Assembly (NCBI GenBank): GCA_941918925.1 | Contig: OW799236.1 | Location: 120,663,062 to 120,727,061, forward strand | DNA: 64,000 bases | DNA from: Phyto melanocephala | Taxonomy: Eukaryota; Arthropoda; Insecta; Diptera; Rhinophoridae | Direction: 5' to 3' | Part shown: positions 1 through 12,430 of the stretch, piece after piece | How the letters are laid out: every line of letters begins with the position of its first letter | How positions within the stretch are numbered: position 1 is the first letter of the stretch | Notes under the pieces: model-generated | Told to the model about the DNA's origin: nothing | Seen by the model: only the letters and a program-made list of their open reading frames with translations | The model's database searches: none | Made by a program: the position numbers and the translations under genes

Positions 1-239
1 TTTGGCAGATATTTTGTTAAATACATAATTGAACCATACAAATATTATCATTTAACCACCCTCTATAATTTCGATATCCTACTAAAATGTTTTTGTAAAT
101 GTAGTCTTTCAATGAAAGTGGGCGTTAAAGTAATCGTGTCAATAAAGATTCTGCTAATAAATACAACTTAGATATTTCAATATAGTCCTTTATTTTCCCA
201 AAAACTTTGTCAATAGAGAAATTACATGAATTAAAGTGA

Positions 240-1600
240 GCGTGTTACCTAAACTTTTCGGCACAACGACTACATTGATTAGAAGGATATACGAAGCAAA
301 TTTGATCATCATACCTCTAATTTTGGCGGTTTTATGAGCGTTTAAATTTCATTAACGGTAGATAACGTGAAAAGTGGGCGTTATAGTAGGCATGTCAAAG
401 TTTTTTTTGCGAATGAGTACAACTGAGGTGTTTCAATATAACCCTTTATTATTCCAAAATCTCTATTAATAGAGAAATTATATGAATTTTAGGTAAAACG
501 TTATATGGGAGGTGGGCGTAAAAAATGGCGTGGCACCTCAATTTTCTTGCACAGTAATTACATTGCCTAGAGGCATATACGTAGAAAATTTGATCATCAC
601 ACCTCTAATTTTGGCGGTTTTATGAGCTTTTAAATTTCATTAACGGTAGATAACGTGAAAAGTGGGCGTTATAGTAGGCGTGTCAAAGTTGTTCTTGCTA
701 ATGAGTACAACTTAGGTGTTTCAATATAGCTCTTTGTTATTCCAAAATCTTTATTAATAGAGAAATTATTTGAATTTTGGGTAAAACGTTATATGGGAGG
801 TGGGCGTAAAAGTGGGCGTGGCACCCTAATTTTCTGGCACAGTAATGATACTGCCTAGGAGGATATACGTAGCAAATTTTATCATCACACATCTAATTTT
901 GGCGGTTTTATGAGCTTTTAAATTTCATTAACGGTAGATAACATGAAAAGTGGGCGTTTTAGTAGGCGTGTCAAAGTTGTTTTTCTAATGAGTACAACTT
1001 AGGTGTTTCAATATAGTCCTTTGTTATTTCAAAATCTTTATTAATAGAGAAATTATATGAATTTTAGATATAACGTTATATGGGAGGTGGGCGTAAAAGT
1101 TGGCGTGGCACCCTAATTTTTTGGCACAGTAATGATATTGCCTAGGAGGATATACGTAGCAAATTTTATCATCACACTTCTAATTTTGGCGGTTTTATGA
1201 GCTTTTAAATTTCATTAACGGTAGATTACGTGAAAAGTGGGCGTTATAGTAGGCGTGTCAAAGTGGTTTCTGCTAATGAGTACAATTCAAGTGTTTCAAT
1301 ATAGCCCTTTGTTATTTCAAAATCTTTATTAATAGAGAAATTATATGAATTTTAGGTAAAACGTTATATGGGAGGTGGGCGTAAAAGTGGGCGTGGCACA
1401 TTGATTTTCCGTTACAAAAAAGCGTCTCACCAAAAAGCAAAGTGTGCAAAATTTCAGAGTCGGACATCCAATTTTGTTGCTTTTATGACGTTTTTGTTTT
1501 TAAATATACCGAAAAATACACTGTGTGGTATAAATTTTCGTACATTTTGATCGATAACTCCTCTCCTAATGCATAGATTTTGATAATTTTCGGGGAAAAA
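240..1600 (+). repeat. 288-bp tandem array inside copy A1
   Basis: The string GGGAGGTGGGCG recurs at about 507, 795, 1082 and 1370, giving spacings of 288, 287 and 288. A more diverged unit precedes them from about 240. Each unit also holds TTTTGGCGGTTTTATGAGC, a GTGGGCG-rich part and TTTCAATATAG. The GTGGGCG motifs make this the most G-rich part of the region. The unit number differs between family A copies. Confidence 0.92.
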
Positions 1601-1854
1601 TATTATTATTACTCAGGAAATATATATTCGAAGTTTCATGAGTCTACGTTAATACGTTTGGACACAATTCCATTTTATTCGATGTTTGAAGGACACGGTT
1701 TTTTCGACCTACTCTTGCTTTTCGAGCTATAACTCCCTTCCTAATATTCCGATTTGGCCCATTTTCAATACCAAACAAACCTTATCTATAAGAAAGATTC
1801 TGGCAAAATTAGAGCCCCCTAGCTTTTTCGGTGCGACCTCTATCGTGCTTTCAA

Positions 1855-1960
1855 CAGACGGACAGACGGACAGACGGACAGACGGACAGACGGACGGACA
1901 TAGCTAGATCGTCATCAAATCAAACCCTGATTCAGAATATATATACTTTATGGGGTCTAA
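1855..1960 (+). repeat. (GACGGACA)n / GTCY microsatellite and mini-me core
   Basis: A run of GGACAGAC units from 1855 to 1900 is followed by CATAGCTAGATCGTCATCAA, then AATATATATACTTTATGGGG. Tract, spacer and TA stretch have the order described for mini-me elements. The same block recurs inverted near 40060-40153 and 57655-57735, and directly near 52035-52110. Confidence 0.85.
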
Positions 1961-2002
1961 AATGGATATTTCGATGTGTTACAAACGGAATGACAAAATG
2001 AA

Positions 2003-2035
2003 TATACCCCCACCATTTTTTTGGTGGCGGGTATA
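2003..2035 (+). other. 3'-terminal hairpin of copy A1
   Basis: TATACCCCCACCA pairs with TGGTGGCGGGTATA across a short T loop. The same hairpin ends copies A2 and A4 in the opposite orientation (from 39979 and 57573) and is partly lost in A3. A 3' hairpin without a clear target duplication fits Helitron/Helentron-type ends. Confidence 0.7.
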
Positions 2036-2757
2036 AAAAAAGAAAGTTATTTGGCGGACCCTTTATTAAAAATTATTTAATAAAATGATTTAAAGTATCT
2101 GCTGTTTAGAAGATCAAAACTTCTTAAAAAATTCACAATGAAAAATAAATATATTTTTAAATCTGGTCATAGCTTAGAGAAACACATTAATCTACTAATT
2201 TCCTCTATCTTTTGTTCACAAAATCATCTCTTTTCGACACACTCTGTTTATCAGCATGTCGAAACTAAAACTTTTTGTTATGTCACATTTTCATCGTGAT
2301 TAATGAGGAATGAATAAAGTAAAAGACAAACAACTCAAAGTGGAAAAGTGCAGTATAGTGCAGTATTACAAGTAGTTTGGCGTGGCGAAATAAAAAGTTG
2401 CTTAAACATTTGACACTCTTCAGAGGTTACGAAAAGAAGCCAAAAATATACTTGAAAACCAAAGTAAGATACATACTTTAACTACTGCATTAAACACATA
2501 ATTCTTATGTTAAATACTTTAAGTATATTAAGCAAATTTTTTTATATAAAAGTTTTTATGCACATGATAATCATTTTCTATGAATTGCACAATTTTCTTT
2601 GACAGTTGTGTGGAGAATAAACAAAAAATACTAGTTTTGTTAAAAACTCTGCATGACATAATTCCTAATAGAAGATGTGGAATTTAAAATAGCTATTAAC
2701 ACGCTGAGATGATCGTTGTATCAGAAATTTTAAATAAAGGTATTTACATACGGTTGC
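2036..2757. other. AT-rich DNA, nothing recognised
   Basis: No ORF with coding character, no terminal repeats and no RNA gene seen. Confidence 0.6.
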
Positions 2758-2765
2758 ATATATAC

Positions 2766-3698
2766 TAGGGTGATCGATTATTCGACTTTTTATAAGAAAC
2801 CGGTTTTCAAATAGTTTGACATTTAGAATTTAAAAAAAAACCTGTCGCTATTTTGAAAATTGAGAAAAAACCGGTTAACCGGTTCGAGTATATAAAATAT
2901 AATATTAAAAAAAAATTAAAAATTATTACAATAAAAATTATACCTACATATGAAATTTTTACTGTTTATATACGTTTCGCTACACAAATACGCAATAACG
3001 CAATAACTGACATGAATGCAGTTGACTAATTTGGTTTCTATTACTTGAATGTAAGGACAAAAGGTACTCTTTACATGTAAAATTATTAAGCACAATCAAT
3101 TAATACATAAATATATATGTAAGTCTTTTTAAAGGGAGTTTTTGTGTCTCCTTCTGTACATTTTTTAAATGTTAAATAGATCTTTTAAACTAATATGCAC
3201 TAACGTATTTTATTTGAAATGATTTCTGTAATTTGAAATACATTTCATTTCATTAAAATTTAATTTTAAAAATTCTTTCTTATACCCCTGACATACATAA
3301 AAATATAGGCATAAACTAGTTTTTTCGATGGTTTGATTAAAATTTAAGTTGACAGACACTCAATGCCATTAACTAAAATTAGGATTTGGAAGGAGAGATT
3401 ATTAGTTTTTTTTTTTGTAACTACACTTTTTACCTAAAATTAATCGATCAGCTAAGTTTATGCTTCAATTACCTTTAACTTTTAACGCTAGGTTTATATC
3501 CTAACTACTAAATATATTATGGTACGATTAGTTACAAATATATATGAAAATAAATTTAAAAAAATAAAAAAACCGGCTTTTTCGGATAAAAAACCGGTGT
3601 ATTCGATATTTGAAAAATCAACATTTTGAAAAAACCGTTAGCAGAAAAACGAAAAAACCGGGTTTTCCGCCGGTTGTAAAACCGAGTCGACCACCCTA
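2766..3698. mobile_element. Non-autonomous hAT-like element, 933 bp, with 8-bp target duplication
   Basis: The left end reads TAGGGTGATCGATT and the right end, reversed, reads TAGGGTGGTCGACT: a 14-bp inverted repeat with two mismatches. ATATATAC occurs immediately outside both ends (2758-2765 and 3699-3706), a perfect 8-bp duplication. Near both ends lie repeated ACCGGTT-type motifs (for example GAAACCGGTT and ACCGGTTAACCGGTTC on the left, AAAACCGG on the right), resembling subterminal transposase-binding repeats. The interior is AT-rich and has no transposase. An 8-bp duplication is the hAT signature. The TA-rich duplication could partly be chance, but it coincides exactly with the inverted repeats. 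Confidence 0.8.
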
Positions 3699-3706
3699 AT
3701 ATATAC

Positions 3707-5989
3707 GTATATAGTCCGGATGTTATACAGAAATTGTTTCTTAAGGTCTTCGAAATTGATTTTCTAAGAGAAATTTTTATAGACTTAAAGTTAAAAATAT
3801 ATTTCATATATTGTATAATTTCAAATAAAGCTGAAGATTATTTATGAAAAATTTTAGAAAAGTTTCCTTAAAAGTACAAAAAATTAAAAAAAGTTTCTTT
3901 GGACTTTAAGTTAGGATAAGGAAATTTTTGGGTTTCTTAATTATAAAAGCAATATATTCAAGGCGTTTTATTCACAACTGACCAATTCAAACTACACTCA
4001 ATTCTTAAACTATTTATCAAAACCACTTATGTAAAACAAGATTGTATATTTGTTAAAATTTTTAAAAAGCAGCTCTCCTATGCATGACATCACACCAGAA
4101 AACAAATATGTGACAGGTGATTGGCAAACAAAAATTTAAAAAAGTACTAAATAAAAAAAAATTAATAAAGAGCAATATCGTCTAAAGGTTTTGATCTTTT
4201 TTGATATTAATAATTTCTTCTTTTCGTTGAACTTGAGATCACTTGTTTTTTATAAAAATTTTTTTATTAACAGCCATTATTTCGCTACCAAACATTGGGT
4301 AGCTTCTTCACGGTAAATAAACAAACAAAATTAAACATATTGGTATTAGCGTTAAAATTAAATTTAGTTTTAAAACCCTTAGTGTAAAAACACTTAACAA
4401 ACTTTAAATATTGCCTTCTTTTTATAAGTTAACTTAAACTTCTAACTCAAGAAATCAAATTAGATTAATATTTATTCGATTGATGGGTTTTATTGGTTCA
4501 ACGAAAATGAAATTAAGAAATTACTTTTTATTTTATTATTATTTTTTTTATTCTTTGTCTGTTGAAATATATGAACATTTAAAATAAAATGTTTTTAAAA
4601 TAGTTCACAGATATGAAATATATATTTAATACCCTTCATAAAGTGAACTTATGGTGATTCCCAAGAAAACAGAAATGGTAAACTTATTAACAAATCTTTA
4701 TAAGAACAATAATGTTTTTTTAAAAAAATTAAACGGTATCGAATAATTATTACTAAGAATAATTGACCAAAAGTAGATAGCAAGAATTTTCTATCCATTC
4801 TGAAAAAAAAATAAAGAAATATATTGAATTTAAACATCTATAAATACCTTTTTTAAAGTCTTCAACATCAAACAAATTTTATTCTTTCAGTTTTTCTTAA
4901 CATAGAAAATTTAAAATCTATAAACATACAGTAATTTCAAAATGCTGTCTACACACTGGTTGTAAGTATGTTGACATTTATTTCCTTACGATAATATCTC
5001 ACAAGCTTGCGGTTACAATTTCAATTGATCCCTAGTGATTTGTCGTCAAGTTCTAATGATTATTGCAAACACTCGGCTGTCAATGTTTTGCTGTTTTGCA
5101 GAAAAGCAAAGAATTACAGTTTCCTACTTTTCTGTTCACCCATCCATTTTAACTCTTTATTTGCTCATTTATTTACAGCACCCATTCCATAAACAACGCT
5201 CATTTATTATGCTTGAGCTTCGAGGTGAAATTATTGTACTTAATTTTCTTTGCACAAAAAACAACAAAACCAAACAACTTTATTCGTAGATTGCAACATA
5301 GATAAATTAATATTTTTGTTTTATTTTATTTTTTTCTTGGCATGCACACCACTACACTCGAACAAACCCAACCGATTGTCAACATTTATGTGTCACATGT
5401 GCGCACAGGCGATGATTATTTAATCGACAATAACAAAAAGAAACAATGAAAAGGAAATATATAATAAAAGACTGAGATAAAGCTTTGGAAGAGTATAGGA
5501 GACAATCTTTATTTTATTAAGTTTATTTTTCCTGCACATTCATACACATAACGAAGAATTAAACACAGTGCACATTAGCAAAGTATCTTTGTTTTAAGTT
5601 TTAGATAAAAATACAAAAACAATATATATTTTATAGACTGGTTCACATTAAAAAAAAAAAACCTTTTTTCAGATTTTTTCAAGTCAAAAGATTTTTAGAA
5701 TAATTTTCATGTCTCTTTGAAGGTTGTTCAGAGTATAGTATTTTATTTACTCTTCTCTACCTCTTTTGAAAAACCATATAAAAAGCATTACAAATAATTA
5801 ATCTAAAGTTATTCCAACGATTTTTTTAATTAAAACAAGTAATTCTACTATATTCCTTTTGCCGAATTTTAGAGGCACACCATCAACTTTGCGTATTACT
5901 TTTAAACCACAAAATTTATTTTTTTTGTTAATGACTGAAACCACTTAAGAAGAATATCTTTGTACCAAAATATTTATCACTTTTTGGTT
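3707..5989. other. AT-rich DNA, nothing recognised
   Basis: Only short ORFs of at most 84 codons, all AT-rich and without recognisable motifs. No paired termini found. Confidence 0.55.
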
Positions 5990-6680
5990 TATCCCAGCAA
6001 AAACTAGGTAATGACTTGCTCTTACTTAACAACTTTTAATAACTTTTACATATCGTCTGTCTTACTAAGAAGTCTTTTAGTAATGACTTGATTTTAAATG
6101 TGATACGTAAGTTAATACTTTCAGCCTTTTGCCCAGATGCACAAAATACAATTTTTTGTTGCGAAATTTGCTAGAGCCATTCAAATACATAATTCATTTA
6201 GTTAAACACTCTTATGGTATAAGTAGTAATGATTTCACAACAGCGGCAAAGCATTTCATTAACAAGGTGATGACTTATAGATTTTCACTGATTTTTAAAT
6301 TTCAAATTAACGTATCGCAGAATAATCTAACCGAATTTTTGTCCTAATAGGAACCGAACGACTTCTGTATGTCCATAATAGTAATGGGTTATTTAAATCA
6401 AGTACTTATATATTGCTTCAAAAGTAAGTACTTATTTAAGTCCCTATTTATAAGCGACTGTAAAAAGTACTTTTGCGAGTCCCTATTTGTAAGCGAGGGT
6501 GGTAAGTACTTGTCTCCAATGACATCGCCGTGTTTAAAATACTTTTTTCTAGTACTTTCAACTAATTGTTTTGTAATATGTAATTTTGCTGGAATGTTTT
6601 ATATTCTATTGACTCGTTTCCTTATGATTCGTTTAAAACTGGAACTTTAAGTATTTCCCCAATGTGAGTAGGACTACCTA
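5990..6680 (+). repeat. Dispersed repeat family D, copy 1
   Basis: The part 6405-6550 matches 46385-46572 on the opposite strand. Shared blocks are TTGCTTCAAAAGTAAGTA, AGTCCCTATTTGTAA and TTGCCTCCAATGACA (CTCCAATGACA here). It contains internal sub-repeats of the form AAGTACTT ... GTCCCTATTT.TAAGCGA. The flanks 5990-6110 and 6550-6680, with TAATGACTTG motifs, are included by inference only. ORFs at 6129-6347 and 6369-6650 fall in this repeat and are not believed. Confidence 0.65.
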
Positions 6681-6916
6681 CTTGTACTACTCACAATGTT
6701 GTATTTTTATGGAAAATGAGTATGACTTGGTAGCAAGAGATAGTTTAAAACAATATTTAGTTTTTCTGGGCGTAGTATTTAATTTATTTATATTTAATTG
6801 TAGTAGAGTAGGCATATGCAAAGTTTCAAAGTAATCGAAAAGTGTTTGAAAAAAAATTTTTTTTACGGAATTTAAAATCATAATTCAATGCTTATTAGAT
6901 TCTAATCCAGGCATAT

Positions 6917-7265
6917 TCATACAGGTATATACACCTAAAAATTAATACAACAAAGTAACTTTTTGGTGAATGTTTTCTCTCATAGCAAATTCATATATCA
7001 GGGATGAAAATTTTTCCATGGTCTGTTTAATTTAAAAAACAAACATATACATTTGTGAAACCTATGCTAAACAATGTAAAAACAACAAATATAAATAACT
7101 TTAATGTATACATTATCAAAGAAGTATACTTGAGTTAATTTTGCAATAACAAAACGTAAGTCTGATTTTCCATCCCTGCATAAATATACCAAATCAAGGT
7201 GAATTCAATAAATTTTTGACATTATGCTTTACTATCAGCTGTTGCCATGAACATGTATGTACATT
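6917..7265. mobile_element. MITE family E (hAT-like), degenerate copy
   Basis: The left end CCAGGCATATTCATACAGGT resembles the left end of the element at 37778. Inside, ATTATCAAAGAAGTATACTT and the following 60 or so bases match 37985-38060, and CTATCAGCTG matches TATCAATCAGCTGGGC. The right terminus is eroded and no clear target duplication survives, so the right boundary is approximate. Confidence 0.6.
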
Positions 7266-9894
7266 AGATATAAAATACGAGGTATTGTTTTTTTTTTGCT
7301 GAACGTAGGGGTCGCCAAAAGACATTCTTTTATATCTTTAGCATTTACAGTCGTATCTTAATGTGTGATGTATCAATGGTTTTGCCTAAAGAAGCCAGAT
7401 TTTCTGTTTAAATAGTCATTATCCTCAAGTATCTAGTTCTTGTTTTGAACCATTAGACCTCAGCCTCTACAACCCTAATATAATACACCACCTTAAAATC
7501 AGGAAAAAAAGATCGCAGAAAACCATTGAACTTTTGCAAATGAAGTATTTTTATAATTCTAGCAGATTTATCTTAAAAATTTTTTCGTTACATCGTCGGT
7601 ATTTTCGATAAATAAGTATAACCTTAAGATCTCTTATCGAATGGTAAATGGAATAATATCGTTACTACTCTCTTATTTTGCTTTGCTATTCGTTTTATTC
7701 GAGAGTGAATTTAATTCAGTATGATTAATTGGAACAAATTTGAATTAACCGCCAGGTTTGCTGTTCTATAGGCAAGACCATCTGGAGGCATTACAACTTT
7801 ATTTTGTGTGAAAAAAGTATTAACGTTCAGCAATAATATTGCAATACATATTGTATATTAGCCGCAGACTGCTATCGCCTTTACTTTGGATCAAATATTG
7901 GATCATAAGTCACGCAAATGTAGCAGCCAGCCTTTAGTAGCTTTCGTCTTGTTTTATCCCGCTTAGTTGTTTCTGGTAAACATATTTGTCATAAAATCGA
8001 GAGCAGCCAGGACGTTAGCGTATTGCATTATTCTATTATTCTATTACTACCAATATTTTTGGTTGCCAACTCCACGACAGCTGATGTCAAAAATTCTAGA
8101 TGAGAGCTTCGATTTATTTGGCGTTTGAATCAAGACTAAAGAATACATAGAATGCATCAAATGCAGCTACAACAATTCTAAAAAGAAAACGGCCAACGAC
8201 TTAATGTTCTATTTTAACACCTTCTATTTTATAACATCTGCTAATTATTTTGTTTTCTTGTAGAAGCCCAATCTTCTCTATACCATTCAAAGATGGCCAC
8301 AACTGACAAATATATTTCCTTTTTTGTTTGAACCATATCGAAATGTAACTATATCTAGCAATGGGTTGAATGTTTTTTTAGGCTCCGGTTTGTCAAAGGG
8401 TACTAATGATTATATATTATTTCTCTCACTTGTAATAAGAGAGAGAGAGAGAGAGAGACTGACGTGAAAAAATCGTCTGTTGTTATATTTACTCTAGTTT
8501 ATTTGTAGATATAAACCAGATCTAAAACAATGTTTTGTCCTATACTTATTTATCGCTGATCACCAGTTGCCTGGCCAATATAAATAATTAAATTCAACGC
8601 AAAGCAGAACTGCTAACAAGATTAAAAGAAAAATTTTTTTGGGATTCTACTGTGACCAATTCTTCTTTCTAAACATATCCTTGTCTAATATAATTCTCAA
8701 TCTTTATAAATTTGTAAATATTTCTTTAACTTTCTTTTTACTCACATTTAAACATATATTTTAATGGAATGTTTAAGTGAAACTGAAATACTAAATAATA
8801 ATTTTTTTATTTTACAAAATTTTAGAGCATTTATTAATTAAATTAAATCTTCCAATAAACTATTTAATTTATTCTCCGTTTCGTTATACTGTACTAAATA
8901 AACCGACTTTGTTTTTAAAAATTCCAACATGTAGTATACGGTGCAAGACCGTACATTACATACTATGTGCGTATGTGCACATTTTGCGACAAACCAACCA
9001 AATTAATCTTTCTTTTCTTTTTTCCGGTAAGAATATAGAATAAAATACATTAGCGTTTTACCACATGTGAAATGATGAAAAATTTTCTTGGTTTTTATCT
9101 TTTTGTGCGTCATCTATGTTGTTCTCTCTTCTTATTTAAATGATTGTAAATTTATCAACATTGTGCCACCACGTTATGCTGATGTTAAACAAATGCAAAT
9201 GGTTAAAGAAACTAATTTAATTTTAATTTTTATTATTATATACATATTTATGTCCATAAATAAGATACACATATGGTAGTTCTGTATCTACCACAAGTGT
9301 AGAGTAAAAAGCCAAAATTTTTCAAAAAAGATACAAATAATTTTTCTTAGCAGATAGTAGGTTTATGGAAAAAGTATAAAATTTAAAAATGAAGGAAATA
9401 ACAGCTTAAGCAAAAAATATGGGAATTCATATTTCATAAACAACAGTTGCTCAACATGTGGTTAAGCATTCTTAGAAAACCTTTTGAAAGAAATAAATTT
9501 ATAAGTTTAAATAAATATAAAAAACATTAATTTATGTTAAATTTACACTGAAGAAATAATTAATTAAGGAAACTACAATGACACAAATTAATTCCTGTAT
9601 ATTAATCATTTGACATATAGTATCTTTGAGGCAAGCAACATATCATCCCACCAAAACTTTTTTTTTTTATTTTGTAAGCAGTTAAGACTTGATTGCCTTA
9701 CAGTATTGCATAAATGGAAATTTAAATTTTATTGTCAAATTGATTTTCTGGACTCACTGTTTACAAGAAAAATAGCACAAGTACATCAAAATGTTGTGAG
9801 TACGTTTATGTTTAAAACGTCAAACTTTATAATGCTGTTGTCAGATATTAGCTATTAAGAATAGTGTTGCCAGTATCCGAAATATAAATATATA
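7266..9894. other. AT-rich DNA with one (GA)10 tract
   Basis: A (GA)10 microsatellite lies at 8439-8458. No gene, transposase or paired termini recognised. ORFs are at most 82 codons, with no family resemblance. Confidence 0.55.
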
Positions 9895-10245
9895 TGTGAC
9901 CTTCTCCGAGAAAAGGGACCTAGGGTTTGGACTTAAGAGTGGATTCTGGTACCTAAGAGGGTGTAGAATAAGATGAAATGAGTGTGTTAAATTTTTGATA
10001 AAAATGTATTTATCCCATAAAAATGTACAAAACAAACTTGGGAAAATCGAAAAAACGAGAAAAACATTAAAATTGTTTAGGCATGACATCACCAAAGTCG
10101 GAACCCAATCATAACTAATCATACCAAATCGCATCTCCCAACTGGAGATGTGTTTACAGTGATAATGCGTAATAAAACTTTAAATGCGTTTTTCTCAAAA
10201 CTTCATTTCAACACACTAGGTCTCTTTTTGTCGAAAAAGGTCACA
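9895..10245. mobile_element. MITE with ~30-bp inverted termini
   Basis: The left end is TGTGACCTTCTCCGAGAAAA then GGGACCTAGGG. The right end, reversed, is TGTGACCTTTTTCGACAAAA then AGAGACCTAGTG. Length is 351 bp. No coding capacity; a 97-codon ORF on the minus strand (9841-10134) overlaps the left arm and is rejected. The superfamily is not assigned because the flanking bases do not give an unambiguous duplication. Confidence 0.75.
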
Positions 10246-11156
10246 TGTATATTTATTTTAGGAATAATTCTGTAGCAAATAATTGCTTAAGTCGAAATAA
10301 GCTCAAAATGAGGTAATAAAACCATTCCAATCCTATAATTAAAAACTATGCTTTGGCGGATTTTCAAAGATTTTGGACAATCTTATATTAAGTTATAGCG
10401 AAAAAGCTTTTTACCCCATTTTTCCATACACAATAATATTTGGATTAACTATATATTTAAAATTAGAATTAAACTAAATATTCGAAAACCGATGTGATCT
10501 TTAGATTCATATAGAAGTCTTTATTATAAAGGCAATCAATTTACAAAAACGAACTCAAAAATTTAAAAGTGCTTTTGTAAAAAAATACAAACACAGACAT
10601 TAGCAGTTTTTCCGTATTTCCACAGATATATGAATAAATAACTTTCAGTACATATTTTCCGAATCAGAAGCACAAGCACTGCGTCACAAACAATTGACTT
10701 GTAAAACAGCTAATATCTATTTCCTTGTCAGTTCAAATAAGAACATAATCTATTTTAATACTTTTACACTACAACTGCAGGCCAATATTTACAAAAGCAA
10801 ACTTCCTTAGATTTTATATACCATATATGCATTTTGCAGTGAGGAATTTGACAAGCTCTTGGTTAAATACATAGTGTGTAAAAATGCCTTAAGCACTGAA
10901 GCGAAAGAGAGAAAGAAAGATTGCGAAATTTTGACGTTAAAATCTCGTCAATATACTCCTTACGTTAAAAAATTTAATCGCTGGCTTTAATTGTTAAATT
11001 TTTAATTTTTTTCTAGTTCTTTGTTCAGTTTTGGATCTCTCCATTATTTATCCCGCGCTTGTTTTATAATTTGCAGAAAAATAAATCATAAAAATATTTG
11101 AAAAATTTATTAATTTTTTAAACCCCATTTTGACTTTTGCCTACAATGTGTTATAT
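10246..11156. other. AT-rich DNA, nothing recognised
   Basis: A GAAAGAGAGAAAGAAAGA stretch lies near 10903. The sequence GCAGTGAGGAATTTGACAAG near 10838 resembles GCAGTGGAGAATTTGACAAG near the right end of the MITE at 32384 and may be a remnant of it. Confidence 0.5.
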
Positions 11157-11240
11157 ATGTAGGGTGTCCCAAAAAAAATATGGAGCTTATTTTATATTAT
11201 ACATGTAGGGTGTCCCAAAAATAAGATGGAGTTTAGAAAC
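11157..11240 (+). repeat. Tandem pair of a transposon-end-like motif
   Basis: ATGTAGGGTGTCCCAAAAA followed by an ATGGAG block occurs at about 11157 and again at about 11205. TAGGGTGTCCCAAAA resembles Tc1/mariner-type ends, but no inverted partner was found nearby, so this may be a truncated end that duplicated. Confidence 0.5.
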
Positions 11241-11878
11241 AAATAGTCTTAGCTTTTAAAAGAAAATTTTTTTTTCTTAAAAATGTGAAAATATTATATT
11301 TTATATCCAATGTATTTATCTAATGTAACTAATCACTACTGTTATAATAATAATCACACAATTTAAGTTATCCATAATTTACTCCATGTATAATTTTGCA
11401 TAACTTTGCCCACATATAGATAATAACGTTAAAGCAACATAAATCTAAAATGCTTTGGTTTGCACAAAACTGACACTTATTTATTTACATAAATTTTTTT
11501 TATACTGCATTTAACCCTCAAAGCACCTACCTATTTTTTAATGCAGTTATGTATCCATCTTATAAGCCTTCTAATAAATGACTAAATAAAGCATATAAAC
11601 ACACTTTTACCAAAAAAAAATGATTTATGCTAGTTTTAATCCATTTTTGTGTTTATATAGATTTCGTTCATATTAATAAATATTAAAACTTACCACTTAC
11701 ACAAAACTGGGGAAAATATAAAAAAAACCAAAAGTTGTATAATGAATTCGAAGTAATAATACCTTCAAACAATGTACAAGACAAAGAGCTGCACAAACAT
11801 TAGAAAAGTAGCCCATTAGCAATATCATTAAAATTAAAATAGTTAAAGTAACAGAAGCCCAATGTTTTCGCCTCTGTA

Positions 11879-12430
11879 AATAAGGTAACGCTAATGGGGG
11901 TTATAGAAGACGTTGGCATTGATAGGAATGAGGCGGCAGGCAAACTTGCGAAAAGGGGAGCTGCTGTGGCATTTTGCGGACCGGAACCTAGAGTTACTTT
12001 TGGGGATGCGATAGTGCAGGAGAAGGTCCTACAATGGGTGGAATCTATGATGGATGGAGACGACCACATGTAGACAGTCACGTATGATGCTCGGAAGGCC
12101 TCTGGGCAGGTATGCAGTCAAGGTACTCAAATATAATTGGAAGACCCTGAGTTGGATAACTGCTTTGATGACAGGGCACGGCAACTTTAAGTATCATCTG
12201 CACAGGATTAAGGATGTGGTGGACGATGTTTGAAAAATATCCGGCAATGGCTGACAGTAGACTTAGCACCACCGGCAGGCACACGTTGGATGTGAGTGCT
12301 ATGGGCAAAAATAAACTAGGACAGATTCTGGCGATTACAAAGGACTCTGTGATGAGTATATGTTCTATTAGTCTACAATGTGAAATCACAAAAGTCTAGA
12401 TCAAACGCCTGGGACGGCAGCACGGGGCTC
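11879..12430 (+). pseudogene. Non-LTR retrotransposon fragment: end of RNase H and C-terminal region
   Basis: From 11879 the frame reads NKVTLMGVIEDVGIDRNEAA then GKLAKRGA. This aligns with the last RNase H motif of LINE polyproteins (pattern VxLxWVPGHxGIxGNExADxLA); the catalytic-histidine stretch WVPGH has decayed to GVIED. The frame stops at 12071. A second frame from about 12129 reads KYNWKTLSWITALMTGHGNF then KYHLHRI, the region that follows RNase H in R1/LOA/I-like elements, and it stops at a TGA (12229) where a zinc-knuckle cysteine is expected. The patch is distinctly richer in G and C than its surroundings. Nothing upstream was recognised as reverse transcriptase, so it is 5'-truncated and broken by at least one frameshift and two stops. 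Clade assignment is tentative. Confidence 0.85.

Larger units (their letters stand above)
1..2035 (+). mobile_element. Family A composite mini-me/DINE-1-like element, copy A1 (5' end outside the window)
   Basis: The first bases match copy A3 from about 50952 onward, so the element is cut by the window edge. In order it holds the tail of a deleted mariner (to about 66), a 288-bp tandem array, a 3' unique part, a (GACGGACA)n tract, a block ending in TATATATAC, and a terminal hairpin followed by GGGTATAAAA. Relative to A3, the mariner tail lacks about 80 bases at position 49. The (GTCY)n tract plus TA-rich core is the hallmark of 'mini-me' elements described in Diptera, which have been grouped with DINE-1 and Helentron-associated elements. 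That assignment is from family knowledge, not a search. It encodes no intact protein; the short ORFs at 1368-1550 and 1686-1907 are repeat sequence. Confidence 0.85.

Noticed and set aside
1368..1550. 60-codon ORF, repeated at 51561-51743 with a very similar protein
   Set aside because: Both copies lie at the same place in family A. I count about five amino-acid-changing and three silent differences, which is no sign of protein constraint; the similarity comes from the repeat.
1686..1907. 73-codon ORF ending in a DGQTDRRTDGQTDG run
   Set aside because: The run is the translated GTCY microsatellite; the frame is repeat sequence.
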